From positions 1 through 64,000 of the forward strand of contig DAHXKG010000001.1 of assembly GCA_027366525.1 (NCBI GenBank): a DNA stretch of 64,000 nt, in the 5' to 3' direction. Below are positions 9,156 to 18,326 of this stretch, piece after piece; position 1 is the first letter of the stretch; every line of letters starts with the position of its first letter. The notes beneath the pieces are model-generated. The model saw only the letters and a program-made list of their open reading frames with translations, did not search any database and was not told the DNA's origin. The stretch comes from a candidate division FCPU426 bacterium. Its GTDB lineage: Bacteria; Oederibacteriota; Muellerivitia; Muellerivitales; DAHXKG01. Position numbers and translations under genes: made by a program.

Positions 9156-9931
9156 TAATCTAGCCGATTCAATTCAAAAACTTTTATGTACTTAATAAAG
9201 CTATTACACGCAGATAAACCGCATACAATCACGCCAATCCATCCATCTAAAAAACCCAGTTTTAAAATAAACATTTTTATAAAAACAAACGGTGGATCAA
9301 ATAAAATATGAAAAAAACACCATTTTTTCTTCGCATTCGAAACTTGACTAGCAGCTAACGTAGTATATATCTCCATTTTTTGAAAATAGTGCGAAATAGA
9401 CCTGTAACTATAATGCAACATAGGATATTTTAGTTTTTTAATTGAACCTTGAACCTCTAAACTTTCATGTACTTTTCGGCTGTTAAATTTTCCAAACCCC
9501 TTTCGGAAAAGTCGCAATTGAAAATCTGGCCACCATCCCGCATGACGAATCCATTGTTCAGCAAAGAAGGTTTTTCGTGCGATTTGAAATCCATTGTAAT
9601 TAGTTTGACTCTTCAACTCCTTGCTAATTTCACTTGCTAATTCAGCAGTGAGCCGCTCATCAGCATCTAATGAAAGAATCCATTGTCCGCGTATATGTTC
9701 AAAAGCAAAATTTTTTTGCTGAGCATATCCCAACCAAGCATGAGTTAGAACTCGAGCTCCAAGTTTTTTAGCCATTTTTGCTGTCATATCGGTACTTTGA
9801 GAATCTACAACAAGTATTTCAAATGAAAGCAATCGTGAAAAATGCTCCAAACAGCTTTGTATACAAGGTTGAATATTGTTACTTTCATTATGGGTAATTA
9901 TAACCACTGATAGGATTGGGTTATTTTTCAT
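9152..9931 (-). CDS. GT2 glycosyltransferase, WaaE/KdtX type
   Basis: Inverting GT-A glycosyltransferase of about 259 residues. It has LSVVIITHNESNNI at the N-terminus, LSLDADERL as the metal-binding DxD region, and RLFRKG plus KVHESL, which are typical of LPS core beta-glucosyltransferases related to WaaE/KdtX. A hydrophobic C-terminal segment may attach it to the membrane. I prefer the ATG at 9931 to the GTG seven codons upstream; neither has a clear Shine-Dalgarno sequence. It sits between a GT9 gene and waaF, which supports a role in core decoration. Confidence 0.85.
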   Translation of the reverse strand: MKNNPILSVVIITHNESNNIQPCIQSCLEHFSRLLSFEILVVDSQSTDMTAKMAKKLGARVLTHAWLGYAQQKNFAFEHIRGQWILSLDADERLTAELASEISKELKSQTNYNGFQIARKTFFAEQWIRHAGWWPDFQLRLFRKGFGKFNSRKVHESLEVQGSIKKLKYPMLHYSYRSISHYFQKMEIYTTLAASQVSNAKKKWCFFHILFDPPFVFIKMFILKLGFLDGWIGVIVCGLSACNSFIKYIKVFELNRLDY

Positions 9932-9994
9932 TGAAATACTATAGCAAATCACACATACAACGTCTAGTTAAGGAACTTGAAACAAAATTTGAAA

Positions 9995-11032
9995 TTACAT
10001 TTTTTGAATAACACGACTGATAGCAGACTCCACGTAATCAACTGAAATATCATACATGCATCGAAAATGGCCTAGCGGACAATGATTCCGACCATGAATA
10101 TGACAAGGACGACAAGTCAAATTGGTTGTCTCAATAATGCTATGTTTGCCCCATGGGTAAAAGCCCAACTGCGGTACCGTCGATCCAAATACAGCAACTA
10201 CTTTGCAGTTTCGACCCGCCGCCAAATGCATCCATCCTGAATCATTGCTGATAAAAACATCACATCGTTCGGCAATCGCAACTGATTGTGATAACGAAAG
10301 ATCTTGGGCTAAGTTAATTCCATTATTTGTTATTCCCATTGAACTGACTTTATCCTGAATACTTTGAATTAGCGGAATTTCATTTTGACTTCCAAACCAA
10401 AAAATATTCATTGCATAATGCTCTGCGAGGCGAACAGCCAATTCTGAAAAACGTTCAGGAATCCATTGCTTTGTCTTCCATCGTGATCCTGGTGCTATCC
10501 CAACCACTAATTGGAATGGTGAAATTCGTTTCTTTTTCAAAAACTCACGTACAAATCCAGAATCCTTCTTCGAAACAGGGATTTTATAATTAATTTTTTT
10601 GGGCAATGGAACTTCCCATTTTTTAAACGTTTGAAGATATCGAATAATCACATGTGGTACTGGAGATAGAATTTTATTTTTAACCATCTGTTGCCGTTCT
10701 GCATGCAACTTGGGATAAACTGCCCAATGTTTTTTGCTTAAAAAAAGCCTAATGAGTTTAGTTCGGAATGAACTATGAAGATCTAGCACAAATTGTGCAT
10801 TGGTTTCTTTTAGCCGCTTTAAGTGATTGATCCATGCATCTGGTGTATTTTGCTCTAAATAAATTACTTTGGGCTTTATGGGATGATTTTCAATCAAGTT
10901 TTGATATTGAATTTTAGTTGCGTAATAAACCTCAGCACTTGGCCACTGCGAATAAATAAAATCCAGAACCGGAAAGGTCAGTACAACATCTCCCAACGAT
11001 GAATATCTCAAAATCAGGAACCGTATTTTCAT
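9995..11032 (-). CDS. Glycosyltransferase family 9 (heptosyltransferase type) 4
   Basis: 345-residue GT9 enzyme. RFLILRYSSLGDVVLTFPVL forms the N-terminal acceptor-side loop and ISNDSGWMHLAAGRNCKVVAVFGS the nucleotide-sugar site. The C-terminal Cys cluster is complete: CRPCHIHGRNHC followed by a further Cys. The ATG overlaps the stop of the LpxL-type gene by four bases (ATGA), so translation is coupled. As the first GT9 after lipid A and Kdo genes it is a candidate for the first heptose transfer (WaaC function), but this rests on position, not on motifs. Confidence 0.88.
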   Translation of the reverse strand: MKIRFLILRYSSLGDVVLTFPVLDFIYSQWPSAEVYYATKIQYQNLIENHPIKPKVIYLEQNTPDAWINHLKRLKETNAQFVLDLHSSFRTKLIRLFLSKKHWAVYPKLHAERQQMVKNKILSPVPHVIIRYLQTFKKWEVPLPKKINYKIPVSKKDSGFVREFLKKKRISPFQLVVGIAPGSRWKTKQWIPERFSELAVRLAEHYAMNIFWFGSQNEIPLIQSIQDKVSSMGITNNGINLAQDLSLSQSVAIAERCDVFISNDSGWMHLAAGRNCKVVAVFGSTVPQLGFYPWGKHSIIETTNLTCRPCHIHGRNHCPLGHFRCMYDISVDYVESAISRVIQKM

Positions 11033-11931
11033 TGACTTATTTCTGTCGCATTATTTTCATAGTGTTTCCATCGACGATGAAACCAAAAATAATGATCCGG
11101 ATTCTTTTTGATGAAATTTTCCTGAGCTTTCACCCAATTTTGAGTAGCTGTTAAAATATCATGCTCAACATTATCCGTCTCTGGAACTATAATTTCAGGA
11201 AGAACTACATTGATAAATCGATCGGGTGAATTTTTTTTTCGAAGTAAAAAAGTTGGGAACAGTGCTGCATGTGTTTTTCGGGCAATTGCTGCCGGGGCCT
11301 TTGACACCGAACATGGTCTTCCTAAAAAAGATAGCCTTAAACCAGAATCACCTGCATTTTGATCTGCAAGCATCCCAACAACACCGCCCATTTTTAAATG
11401 GGCTATAATATCCCGCGTTCCTTGGTGACCGGTATAAATAACCTGCATTCCACTACTCTCGCGCTTTTCTCTGATCAATTGATCAACGCGCTTATTGGAT
11501 TGTGGAAAGGCTATAACCTTTAAAGAATACCCACGTTTTGCCCAAATAGTTCCATGCAACTCCCAATTTCCAAAATGTGCAACCAACGCAATAACTCCAC
11601 GACCTTTTTTTAATACTGCATCAACCATTTCTTGATTTTGAAATTCCACATGATAAAAAAGCCAATCGGAATCAAATCTCGAAAGATAAAAAAATTCACC
11701 TAAATTCCGCCCTAATTGTCGATACATTTTTTTTAAAATCAAATCAACTCTTAAAGCACTCCAATGCGGGAAGCTTTCACTAATGTTCTTTCTAGCTAAT
11801 TTGCGATATTTTGGAAGAATCCAAAAGGCTATTCGAGAAATAAAAGAACCACTCCAACAGCATATTTTTAATGGTAGAAATGAAAAAACAAAATCAATTA
11901 TTTTCAAAAAAAAATATTCTATGTTTTTCAT
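11029..11931 (-). CDS. lpxL: Lipid A lauroyl/myristoyl acyltransferase, LpxL family
   Basis: A 300-residue member of the LpxL/HtrB family, which acylates Kdo2-lipid IVA using acyl-ACP at the inner membrane. The catalytic HX4E-type motif is in VAHFGNWELHG (about residues 118-128). The N-terminal hydrophobic segment is a membrane anchor. The DQNAGDSGLRLSFLGRP and APAAIARKTHA blocks are typical. The ATG overlaps the lpxK stop (ATGA). A second, partial LpxL-type gene is at the right end of the window, so two secondary acylations are plausible. Confidence 0.9.
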   Translation of the reverse strand: MKNIEYFFLKIIDFVFSFLPLKICCWSGSFISRIAFWILPKYRKLARKNISESFPHWSALRVDLILKKMYRQLGRNLGEFFYLSRFDSDWLFYHVEFQNQEMVDAVLKKGRGVIALVAHFGNWELHGTIWAKRGYSLKVIAFPQSNKRVDQLIREKRESSGMQVIYTGHQGTRDIIAHLKMGGVVGMLADQNAGDSGLRLSFLGRPCSVSKAPAAIARKTHAALFPTFLLRKKNSPDRFINVVLPEIIVPETDNVEHDILTATQNWVKAQENFIKKNPDHYFWFHRRWKHYENNATEISQ

Positions 11932-13058
11932 GAATTAGAACACATTAAAATAATATTTTTCAAAATATTTTCCCATCTAGTTTTCCCTTTGAAAATTTCC
12001 AATTCAATTTCTAAAACCAAAATAGGAATTCCATAATTCTCGTCCAACGGAATTTTCACTAAATCCTTTTCAGTTGTAATAAGATGAGTTACTCCATGCT
12101 TTTTGACATCCTGCACGATTTCCAAAAGTTTTTCTTTTGAATACGTATAATGATCTTTAAAATGATAGGCATGTTGAACCAAAATGTGAAATTGCTCCAG
12201 TGTTCGAATAAATGATAGTGGATTAGCAATTCCTGAAAAAACTCCCACTGAATGATCATCCAAATCATCTGGTTTTATTTTTTCTCCTGTCAAAACATTT
12301 TTAAGAGCAACCGGCCGATATACCGATTCCATTAAATAGGCCCTCGAATTATAGGATTCAATAATAGTTTTAATATCTTGGGCATTAGAAATCAGGTCTA
12401 CTTTATTTAAAATAATAACATTTGCCTCTGATAAACATTGCATTGGTTCTCTTAATAATCCAGCAGGCAAAACATATCCACTACTAAAAGGATTCAAGGC
12501 ATCAATGAGTAAAATATCCAAGTTGCGATGAAGATTAAATCGCCGTTGAAATCCATCATCCAAAATAATTAAGTCAGGATTGAATTTTTGAATAACTTCC
12601 TTTCCAACAACATATCGATTATGTCCAACCACAACCGCTGCCTGAGGAACTTTTTTGGCAATTAAAACTGCTTCATCGCCACTTTCAGCTGGTGTTGCTA
12701 AAATTTCTTTCCCATTCGAAACCCAAACAATTTCTGAAAGCTTTTGTGACCGCCCATAGCCTCTTGTTAAAATTGCCACTCTTTTTCCAGCATTCGTAAA
12801 ATGTGTTGCTAATTTGATTACCAGTGGTGTTTTTCCAGTACCACCCGTCGTCAGATTCCCAATGCTAATCACCGGACATGATAATTTTAATTTTTTGAAC
12901 ATCCTCGTACGATAACTAACTTTCTTAATCCACCAACCAAATAGGAAAAGATATGATAGAAGTTGCAAAATAAAAAAAATGATACTTGCTAAAAAATTTT
13001 TTTTCTTTTTAGAGTTAATTAAATTTAAATACTCGTTTTTAAAATCTCTCAGTCGCAA
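11928..13058 (-). CDS. lpxK: Tetraacyldisaccharide 4'-kinase
   Basis: Phosphorylates the 4' position of the lipid A disaccharide at the membrane. The P-loop is GNLTTGGTGKTP (residues 67-78), the family-specific long Walker A. A hydrophobic N-terminal helix near residues 22-45 anchors it, and LDDGFQRR and TTEKDLVKI are typical. It has 376 residues, slightly longer than usual because of the N-terminus. The apparent start is TTG at 13058, touching AGGAG directly; a CTG two codons later has a better 6-base gap, so the true start is unsettled. It is coupled to lpxL by an ATGA overlap and follows waaA after 86 bases. Confidence 0.94.
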   Translation of the reverse strand: MRLRDFKNEYLNLINSKKKKNFLASIIFFILQLLSYLFLFGWWIKKVSYRTRMFKKLKLSCPVISIGNLTTGGTGKTPLVIKLATHFTNAGKRVAILTRGYGRSQKLSEIVWVSNGKEILATPAESGDEAVLIAKKVPQAAVVVGHNRYVVGKEVIQKFNPDLIILDDGFQRRFNLHRNLDILLIDALNPFSSGYVLPAGLLREPMQCLSEANVIILNKVDLISNAQDIKTIIESYNSRAYLMESVYRPVALKNVLTGEKIKPDDLDDHSVGVFSGIANPLSFIRTLEQFHILVQHAYHFKDHYTYSKEKLLEIVQDVKKHGVTHLITTEKDLVKIPLDENYGIPILVLEIELEIFKGKTRWENILKNIILMCSNS

Positions 13059-13144
13059 CTCCTAATTAAGGTATTTATTTTTACAGTTTATCGAAGCTTG
13101 AGAGTCATGACAAGTAAAACGCAAGGTGATTTTTTAATTAAATT

Positions 13145-14425
13145 TTATACAAATAAAGAGTCTTCAATGATTTTTAAGGTTTTTTCGGTTGCACCACTTA
13201 AAGACTGAATCGCATTTTTAGCTTGCTTCCCGATTTGAGCAAAATCACTTTTTAAAATTTGGCTTATAACTTGTGGCAATTCACCAATAGTTTGAATTTG
13301 AAATCCGCCTCCATATTTTTGAAGTATATCCGCAGCTTCTTTAAAATTCGAAATAAACGGGCCAAAACAAACTGGTTTTTCAACTAAAGCGGGTTCCATC
13401 AAATTATGTCCGCCAATCGGCACAAGCGTACCTCCGACAAAACAAACACATGAGCAAGCATAAATTTTTGATAATTCACCTAATGTGTTTAAAATCAAAA
13501 TTCTCCAATTTTCACGATTTACATTACCGGTTCGAAGATGAAATTTAAGATCCATTTTCTTCAACCGTAATATTAGTTCATCTAAGCAACTTAAATGGCG
13601 AGGCGCCAGTACTATTCGAATATTAGAGGAAATATCCAGCATTGTAGGTAGAATTGGTACAATTAGCTCAATTTCTTCTTCTCGAATACTTCCAAGTGTT
13701 ATTAAGTGATCCGACGATTGAATGCCCATTTCTAATTTAAATTGATTTTCTAGCTCCGATTCCCGAAATTCCAAATCATATTTCATTTGTCCAACTACAT
13801 AAATATTACTTGAAATAACACCTAGATGTGAAAGTCGATTTTGATCTTCCGAAGTTTGGACCAAACATTTTTCAAAACTATTTAATAAACTTTCAAAAAG
13901 AAATCTAAACCGATAATAACTTTTGAATTTCTTTTCAGAAATTCGTCCATTGATAAGAATTACCGGAATGCTTTTCTCTCGGGCATACATCAACCAATTT
14001 GGCCAAAATTCCGTTTCAACTATTAAGATCATGCTTGGGTTTAATGCTCCAAAACTTCTTTTTAAGCACTGTTCAAAATCCAAAGGGGCTAAAAAAACAT
14101 GATCTGCAATTTTAAGCTTTTGAGCAAAAGCTTTTCCGGAATTAGTCGTCGTAGTTAAAATGATTTCGAACGAACTATTTTTTTTTTTCAAATGCTGACA
14201 AAATAATCGAATGGCATTTACTTCTCCGACTGAAGCTGCATGTATCCAAATAGTTTTCATTTCATGATGATTTTTTGAATAAAATCCAAATCGTTCGTTC
14301 AGATCCTTTAAAAAAAATTGTCCTATCCCATACGCAATCCAAAACAAAGGATAAATTAACAGCATTAACCATTGATAAAGCAACTCATAAATTTTTCGAG
14401 GCCGATTCATAGATATTGCATTCAC
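13145..14425 (-). CDS. waaA: 3-deoxy-D-manno-octulosonic acid transferase
   Basis: GT30 enzyme (426 residues) that adds Kdo to lipid IVA, linking lipid A to the core. The N-terminal membrane segment is followed by IWIHAASVGEVNA, whose Glu is the catalytic base in the family. ETEFWPNW and GGHNLMEPALVEKPVCFGP mark the acceptor and CMP-Kdo regions. The start is GTG overlapping the stop of the DUF374 gene (GTGA). Whether it adds one or two Kdo residues cannot be read. Kdo synthesis genes are not in the window. Confidence 0.94.
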   Translation of the reverse strand: MNAISMNRPRKIYELLYQWLMLLIYPLFWIAYGIGQFFLKDLNERFGFYSKNHHEMKTIWIHAASVGEVNAIRLFCQHLKKKNSSFEIILTTTTNSGKAFAQKLKIADHVFLAPLDFEQCLKRSFGALNPSMILIVETEFWPNWLMYAREKSIPVILINGRISEKKFKSYYRFRFLFESLLNSFEKCLVQTSEDQNRLSHLGVISSNIYVVGQMKYDLEFRESELENQFKLEMGIQSSDHLITLGSIREEEIELIVPILPTMLDISSNIRIVLAPRHLSCLDELILRLKKMDLKFHLRTGNVNRENWRILILNTLGELSKIYACSCVCFVGGTLVPIGGHNLMEPALVEKPVCFGPFISNFKEAADILQKYGGGFQIQTIGELPQVISQILKSDFAQIGKQAKNAIQSLSGATEKTLKIIEDSLFV

Positions 14426-15090
14426 AAATTAGCATTCGTAGACGTAAAATAATTTTCAGCAATTCTAGTAATACGATCTAATTCTATTTGAACTTTTTCA
14501 ATATACCATGCATCGGTTTCACCTTTTCGAGGTATCGTAATTGGGTTCCCATATACAAAAACTGCACGACTAAATGGTTTGGGAATAATAAATCGGTCCC
14601 AACTTTTTAGCCGCCAACCTCGCTCAACTTCAAAAGCAAAAGGAACGACCGGACAATGTGCTAATCGTGCAATTAAAACAACCCCCTGTTGTACTTTGCG
14701 GCGTGGGCCCTTAGGGCCATCCGGTGTAATAGCGGCACGATTACCCTTCAACACATGTGAAACTAATTCCCGCGCAGCTTCTAATCCGCCTTTGGATGAA
14801 GAGCCGCGAATAGGGCTATATCCAAGTTTATGAGAAATTTCAGAAATAATTTCTCCATCACGACTTGCTGAAATCATCACATGGACCTGCTTAAATCGGT
14901 GATACCATACACTCGTAAAAATAGTTTCATGCCAAAGTGCCCAAAGAATAGGATAGCCCTGCTTGGCTCGTGGACCCAAGTCACTTCTGCCTTCTTCATT
15001 GATCCTTAACGAACTACCTATTACAGCCATTAACCCTAAGCCTAACCATGTGAGCACTTTATCTTTCCATGACAATTTATATGTATTCAT
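14422..15090 (-). CDS. DUF374 lysophospholipid acyltransferase-like protein
   Basis: A 222-residue protein of the DUF374 family, relatives of LpxL/PlsC acyltransferases. The short ALWHETIF segment carries the presumed catalytic His, and ISASRDGEIIS and AITPDGPKGPRR are diagnostic of DUF374. I choose the ATG at 15090 because it overlaps the lpxB stop by four bases; an upstream in-frame start would overlap by much more. The gene sits between lpxB and waaA, as in many diderm lipid A operons. The substrate is unproven; acylation of lipid A or of a phospholipid intermediate is the likely role. Confidence 0.85.
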   Translation of the reverse strand: MNTYKLSWKDKVLTWLGLGLMAVIGSSLRINEEGRSDLGPRAKQGYPILWALWHETIFTSVWYHRFKQVHVMISASRDGEIISEISHKLGYSPIRGSSSKGGLEAARELVSHVLKGNRAAITPDGPKGPRRKVQQGVVLIARLAHCPVVPFAFEVERGWRLKSWDRFIIPKPFSRAVFVYGNPITIPRKGETDAWYIEKVQIELDRITRIAENYFTSTNANL

Positions 15091-16247
15091 ATATAATTTT
15101 TTGCTTTTAGCCAATTTAAAATTTTCCTTGTTGTAAATTCAAAATGGAATTCCGGAAAAGATAATAATTTCTTGATTTTAAGAAACTGCTGCACTTGTTC
15201 ACTTCTTTTTTGGGAAGATTGTAACAGATCAATTGTACATTCAACAATATTTTCTGGTATGGCCTTTTCCAATAATAATTCTGGAACTTTAGACCCACAC
15301 CCTAAAAGATTAACAATAGCAACATGAGATAATCGGACCCAACGTTTGGCTATCATAGATGAAATTGCCGTCATTTTATAAACTACCACCATGGGTGTTC
15401 CTAACAAGGCAGTTTCCAATGTACTCGTTCCAGATTTAACCCAAGCCATATGACATGATTTTCTCCAGTAGTAGTCATTGGCCTTAATTATTTTGAAATG
15501 ATTTCCCAATAAAAGGCTTTTAAAGTGCTTTTCTATTTGTGGTGAAGCACATGGAATCAAAAATACTGCCGATGGATACTTTTCAAGTAAAAGATATGCT
15601 GCTCTTAAAAACAATGGTCCCATTTTATCAATTTCTGATTTTCTACTTCCAGGCATCATACAAATTAGAGGGAATGTCTTGAATGGAAAATCAAGTTGAA
15701 GTAATGTTTTTTTAAATGTCTGCTTCGCTTGAGGAATTTCTTGTATTAGTGGATGACCAACATATGTGGCTGAAATTTTTTCTTTTTGAAAATAAGTTTC
15801 TTCAAACGGAAAAATCACCAACAAATAATCTATTACTTTTTTCATTAATTTTAATCGCTTAGAATTCCATGCCCATACTTGAGGAGCAATATAATAGATA
15901 ACAGGAATGTTTTGTTTTTTAGCAACTTTAGCTAATTGCAAATTAAACCCTGGATAATCAACTAAAAAAAGGAAGGTTGGTTTCTCATCCTTTAACCACT
16001 GAACACATTTAAAATATCTTTTCAAAATCAATGGAAAATATCTTACAATTTCAATAAATCCAGCAAGAGCAGGGTGTGTTAAATCTTCACGAATATCCGC
16101 TACTTGTGAAAGTTTAGGCCCGCCCATCCCAAAAAACCTTATCGTTTTATTTTTTTGAGTAATCATTTGAATGAGTCTAGCTGCATGTTCATCAGCTGAT
16201 GGGTCGCCAACAACAACCATAGCGGAATTTTTATGGGGCAAAGTCAT
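15087..16247 (-). CDS. lpxB: Lipid-A-disaccharide synthase
   Basis: GT19 enzyme condensing UDP-diacylglucosamine with lipid X to form the lipid A disaccharide. 386 residues match the family. VVGDPSADEHAA replaces the E. coli GEASGD motif in a way common in other phyla. RFFGMGGPKL, VYYIAPQVWAWN and MPGSRKSEI follow in the expected order. The ATG overlaps the upstream dehydrogenase stop (ATGA) behind AAAAGG. lpxA, lpxC, lpxD and lpxH are not in the window. Confidence 0.95.
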   Translation of the reverse strand: MTLPHKNSAMVVVGDPSADEHAARLIQMITQKNKTIRFFGMGGPKLSQVADIREDLTHPALAGFIEIVRYFPLILKRYFKCVQWLKDEKPTFLFLVDYPGFNLQLAKVAKKQNIPVIYYIAPQVWAWNSKRLKLMKKVIDYLLVIFPFEETYFQKEKISATYVGHPLIQEIPQAKQTFKKTLLQLDFPFKTFPLICMMPGSRKSEIDKMGPLFLRAAYLLLEKYPSAVFLIPCASPQIEKHFKSLLLGNHFKIIKANDYYWRKSCHMAWVKSGTSTLETALLGTPMVVVYKMTAISSMIAKRWVRLSHVAIVNLLGCGSKVPELLLEKAIPENIVECTIDLLQSSQKRSEQVQQFLKIKKLLSFPEFHFEFTTRKILNWLKAKNYI

Positions 16248-17203
16248 TTCCTTTTTTGTATCAATTCAACAATCTGAAGTGCTACCGCTAAAGCTTCTTT
16301 AGCATGTTTGCCCGTCACAATGGGTGATCGATTATTTAAAACACAATCTAAAAAATCTTTAATCTCAAGTTGAAGTGCATTCGATTTCAAAACTGGTATT
16401 TGCTCGCGAACAATCTGTATATTCCCAAATTGAATTCCCTGAGGCTTAAGCGGCTCATTTAGAATTTTTCGGTGAATCACAATCTCTTGATTCAGGTAGT
16501 CTATGGATAAATATGCGTTTCCTTGAAAAATACGAATTTTTCGTATTTTTTCAGATGAAATACGGCTAGCTGTTAAATTAGCAATGCAGCCATTTTCAAA
16601 CTGAATTCTTACATTCGCGATATCTTCTGTTGGCGATAAAACAGAAAGCCCAACTGCATCAATATGAGTAATTTTTGCATCAACTAACTCTAAAATAATA
16701 TCAATATCATGTATCATTAAATCTAAAACTACACCTATATCTAAATTTCTTGGAGAAAACGGACCCAACCGATGGGATTCAATAAACTGAGGATACGTAT
16801 CTAATTCACGTAAAACTTGAATCACCCTGTTAAATCGTTCAATATGTCCTATTTGAAAAATTCTTTGCTTTCGCTCCGCCAATTGAATCATGTAATCAGC
16901 TTCTTCTAAATTCATTGCAATTGGTTTTTCTAACAAAACATGACAATTGGCTTCAAAGCACTGCATTGTTACTCTGAAATGATCACTCGTGGGAACTACA
17001 ATACTTATTGCTTCGACGCCTGCCTGCAATAAATCAGCCAGCGTCTCATAGGCCTGCGTATGATATAAAGAAGCAATTTCTGTTGCTCGGGACATTGAAT
17101 TATCTACTACGCCAATTAAATCAGTATTGGGAAGTTCATGATAAATTTTTGCATGGTACTGGCCTAAACTTCCTACCCCTACTACACCAACTCGAATAGA
17201 CAT
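16244..17203 (-). CDS. Gfo/Idh/MocA family dehydrogenase of the lipid A operon
   Basis: 319-residue NAD(P)-dependent oxidoreductase: Rossmann motif GVGSLGQYHA at residues 8-17, the EKPIA active-site loop, and a C-terminal alpha/beta domain containing DLMIHDIDIILEL with its likely catalytic His. A strong GGGAGG lies 5 bases before the ATG. Such genes are often found beside lpxB. One characterised relative, GnnA, oxidises UDP-GlcNAc for 2,3-diamino lipid A, but it acts with an aminotransferase GnnB that is not seen here. I therefore call only the family. A role in making a lipid A or core sugar precursor is inference. Confidence 0.82.
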   Translation of the reverse strand: MSIRVGVVGVGSLGQYHAKIYHELPNTDLIGVVDNSMSRATEIASLYHTQAYETLADLLQAGVEAISIVVPTSDHFRVTMQCFEANCHVLLEKPIAMNLEEADYMIQLAERKQRIFQIGHIERFNRVIQVLRELDTYPQFIESHRLGPFSPRNLDIGVVLDLMIHDIDIILELVDAKITHIDAVGLSVLSPTEDIANVRIQFENGCIANLTASRISSEKIRKIRIFQGNAYLSIDYLNQEIVIHRKILNEPLKPQGIQFGNIQIVREQIPVLKSNALQLEIKDFLDCVLNNRSPIVTGKHAKEALAVALQIVELIQKRK

Positions 17204-17234
17204 TTCGGCCTCCCTTTAGAATTCAGGTTTGTCT

Positions 17235-18326
17235 TTATGAAGAAGAAGGAATAATCGTAAATCGAACATTAAAATATCCTAATAAGCTATATCCGCCAAT
17301 CCAATGTTCAAACGCTAAGTTAAAAGAAAACAATCTGGAAACTCTTGTATTAATTAAAAACGGTGACAAATCCATTGGGAAGGGTTTCCAAAGCTCAAAC
17401 TCGAGTTGAGTCTTTCCCAAAGAAATACTAAATTCAGAGAAAAACATATTTGGTGCTTCTTCATTTTCAATGGAAGATAACGAAGGGCTTAACAAGGTAA
17501 GAAGATAAGATGGATTGCGATTAGGCAAAATTCGGTTGAAGGTTGGACTATTTCCAAATAGCCCAGCTAAATTCCCTCGCATAATACCGACACCGACCGA
17601 CGAACCTCCACCAAGACGCTTCGATACAACTGTATATATGCTTCCAATCGAATTTGTTGTAAATTGAAAACCACTATTATTTGAAGCTGCGGAAGCTCCT
17701 TGTGCACTTCCATTGACAATAAATGTTTGAAAATAGCCGGTGGCAATTCCAGGATGATTTTCCGTGTCGTTAAGCCATGCATATTTCAAATCAGCCGTAA
17801 AAAGCCATAAGCGAAGCGGAGTTAAATAATTTATATTTGGTGTGGGTTGGAAATTTTTCTGTAAAATAGAACCAATATAATAAGTAAATAACAAATCAAG
17901 ATTCCAACCACTAGTTCTATAACGATTATTAGAGAAAGCCGTTGGTAAAAGTGCTATCCCAGATCGATTAATCGGCGTTGCAGTAGGCGTTGGCGTCGGC
18001 CCATAATAAATGAACTCGGTCGGGGTTGGCGTTGCAGAAAAAAAGGCTTCAGGAGTTGGCGTACTAGTCGGTTCACTAGGTTGAAATAATTTGATCCCGC
18101 TAATAAAAGAGGTGGCCGTTGGAGTGGGAGTAGTTGTTGCAGTTGCAAACGCATTTAAAAAATTAAAAGCACTTGTTGCTGTTGGAGTCGGAGTTGGAGA
18201 AAAAAACTGAGCGCTCCCAATTGTAGAACCACTAGTTGGGCTCATTGAAACTATAGGTGTTTGAGCAAATACTAATGCTGTCCATAATCCACAAAAGGCC
18301 AATTCAACGTAAAATATAAACTTCAA
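17235..18326 (-). CDS. Secreted Thr/Pro-linker protein with beta-barrel-like C-terminus
   Basis: I set the start at TTG 18326: GGAAGG lies 7 bases upstream, inside the end of the preceding gene. It gives a 363-residue protein with a clear signal peptide ending near ALVFA. Residues 25-130 hold several TPTPTAT clusters joined to short aromatic segments. The rest is rich in alternating polar/hydrophobic stretches and ends in aromatic beta-strand-like sequence, as in outer-membrane proteins. Family unknown. It resembles the Thr/Pro secreted protein at the left edge only in its linkers. The overlap with the 3D-domain gene suggests translational coupling and possibly a shared envelope role. Confidence 0.7.
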   Translation of the reverse strand: MKFIFYVELAFCGLWTALVFAQTPIVSMSPTSGSTIGSAQFFSPTPTPTATSAFNFLNAFATATTTPTPTATSFISGIKLFQPSEPTSTPTPEAFFSATPTPTEFIYYGPTPTPTATPINRSGIALLPTAFSNNRYRTSGWNLDLLFTYYIGSILQKNFQPTPNINYLTPLRLWLFTADLKYAWLNDTENHPGIATGYFQTFIVNGSAQGASAASNNSGFQFTTNSIGSIYTVVSKRLGGGSSVGVGIMRGNLAGLFGNSPTFNRILPNRNPSYLLTLLSPSLSSIENEEAPNMFFSEFSISLGKTQLEFELWKPFPMDLSPFLINTRVSRLFSFNLAFEHWIGGYSLLGYFNVRFTIIPSSS

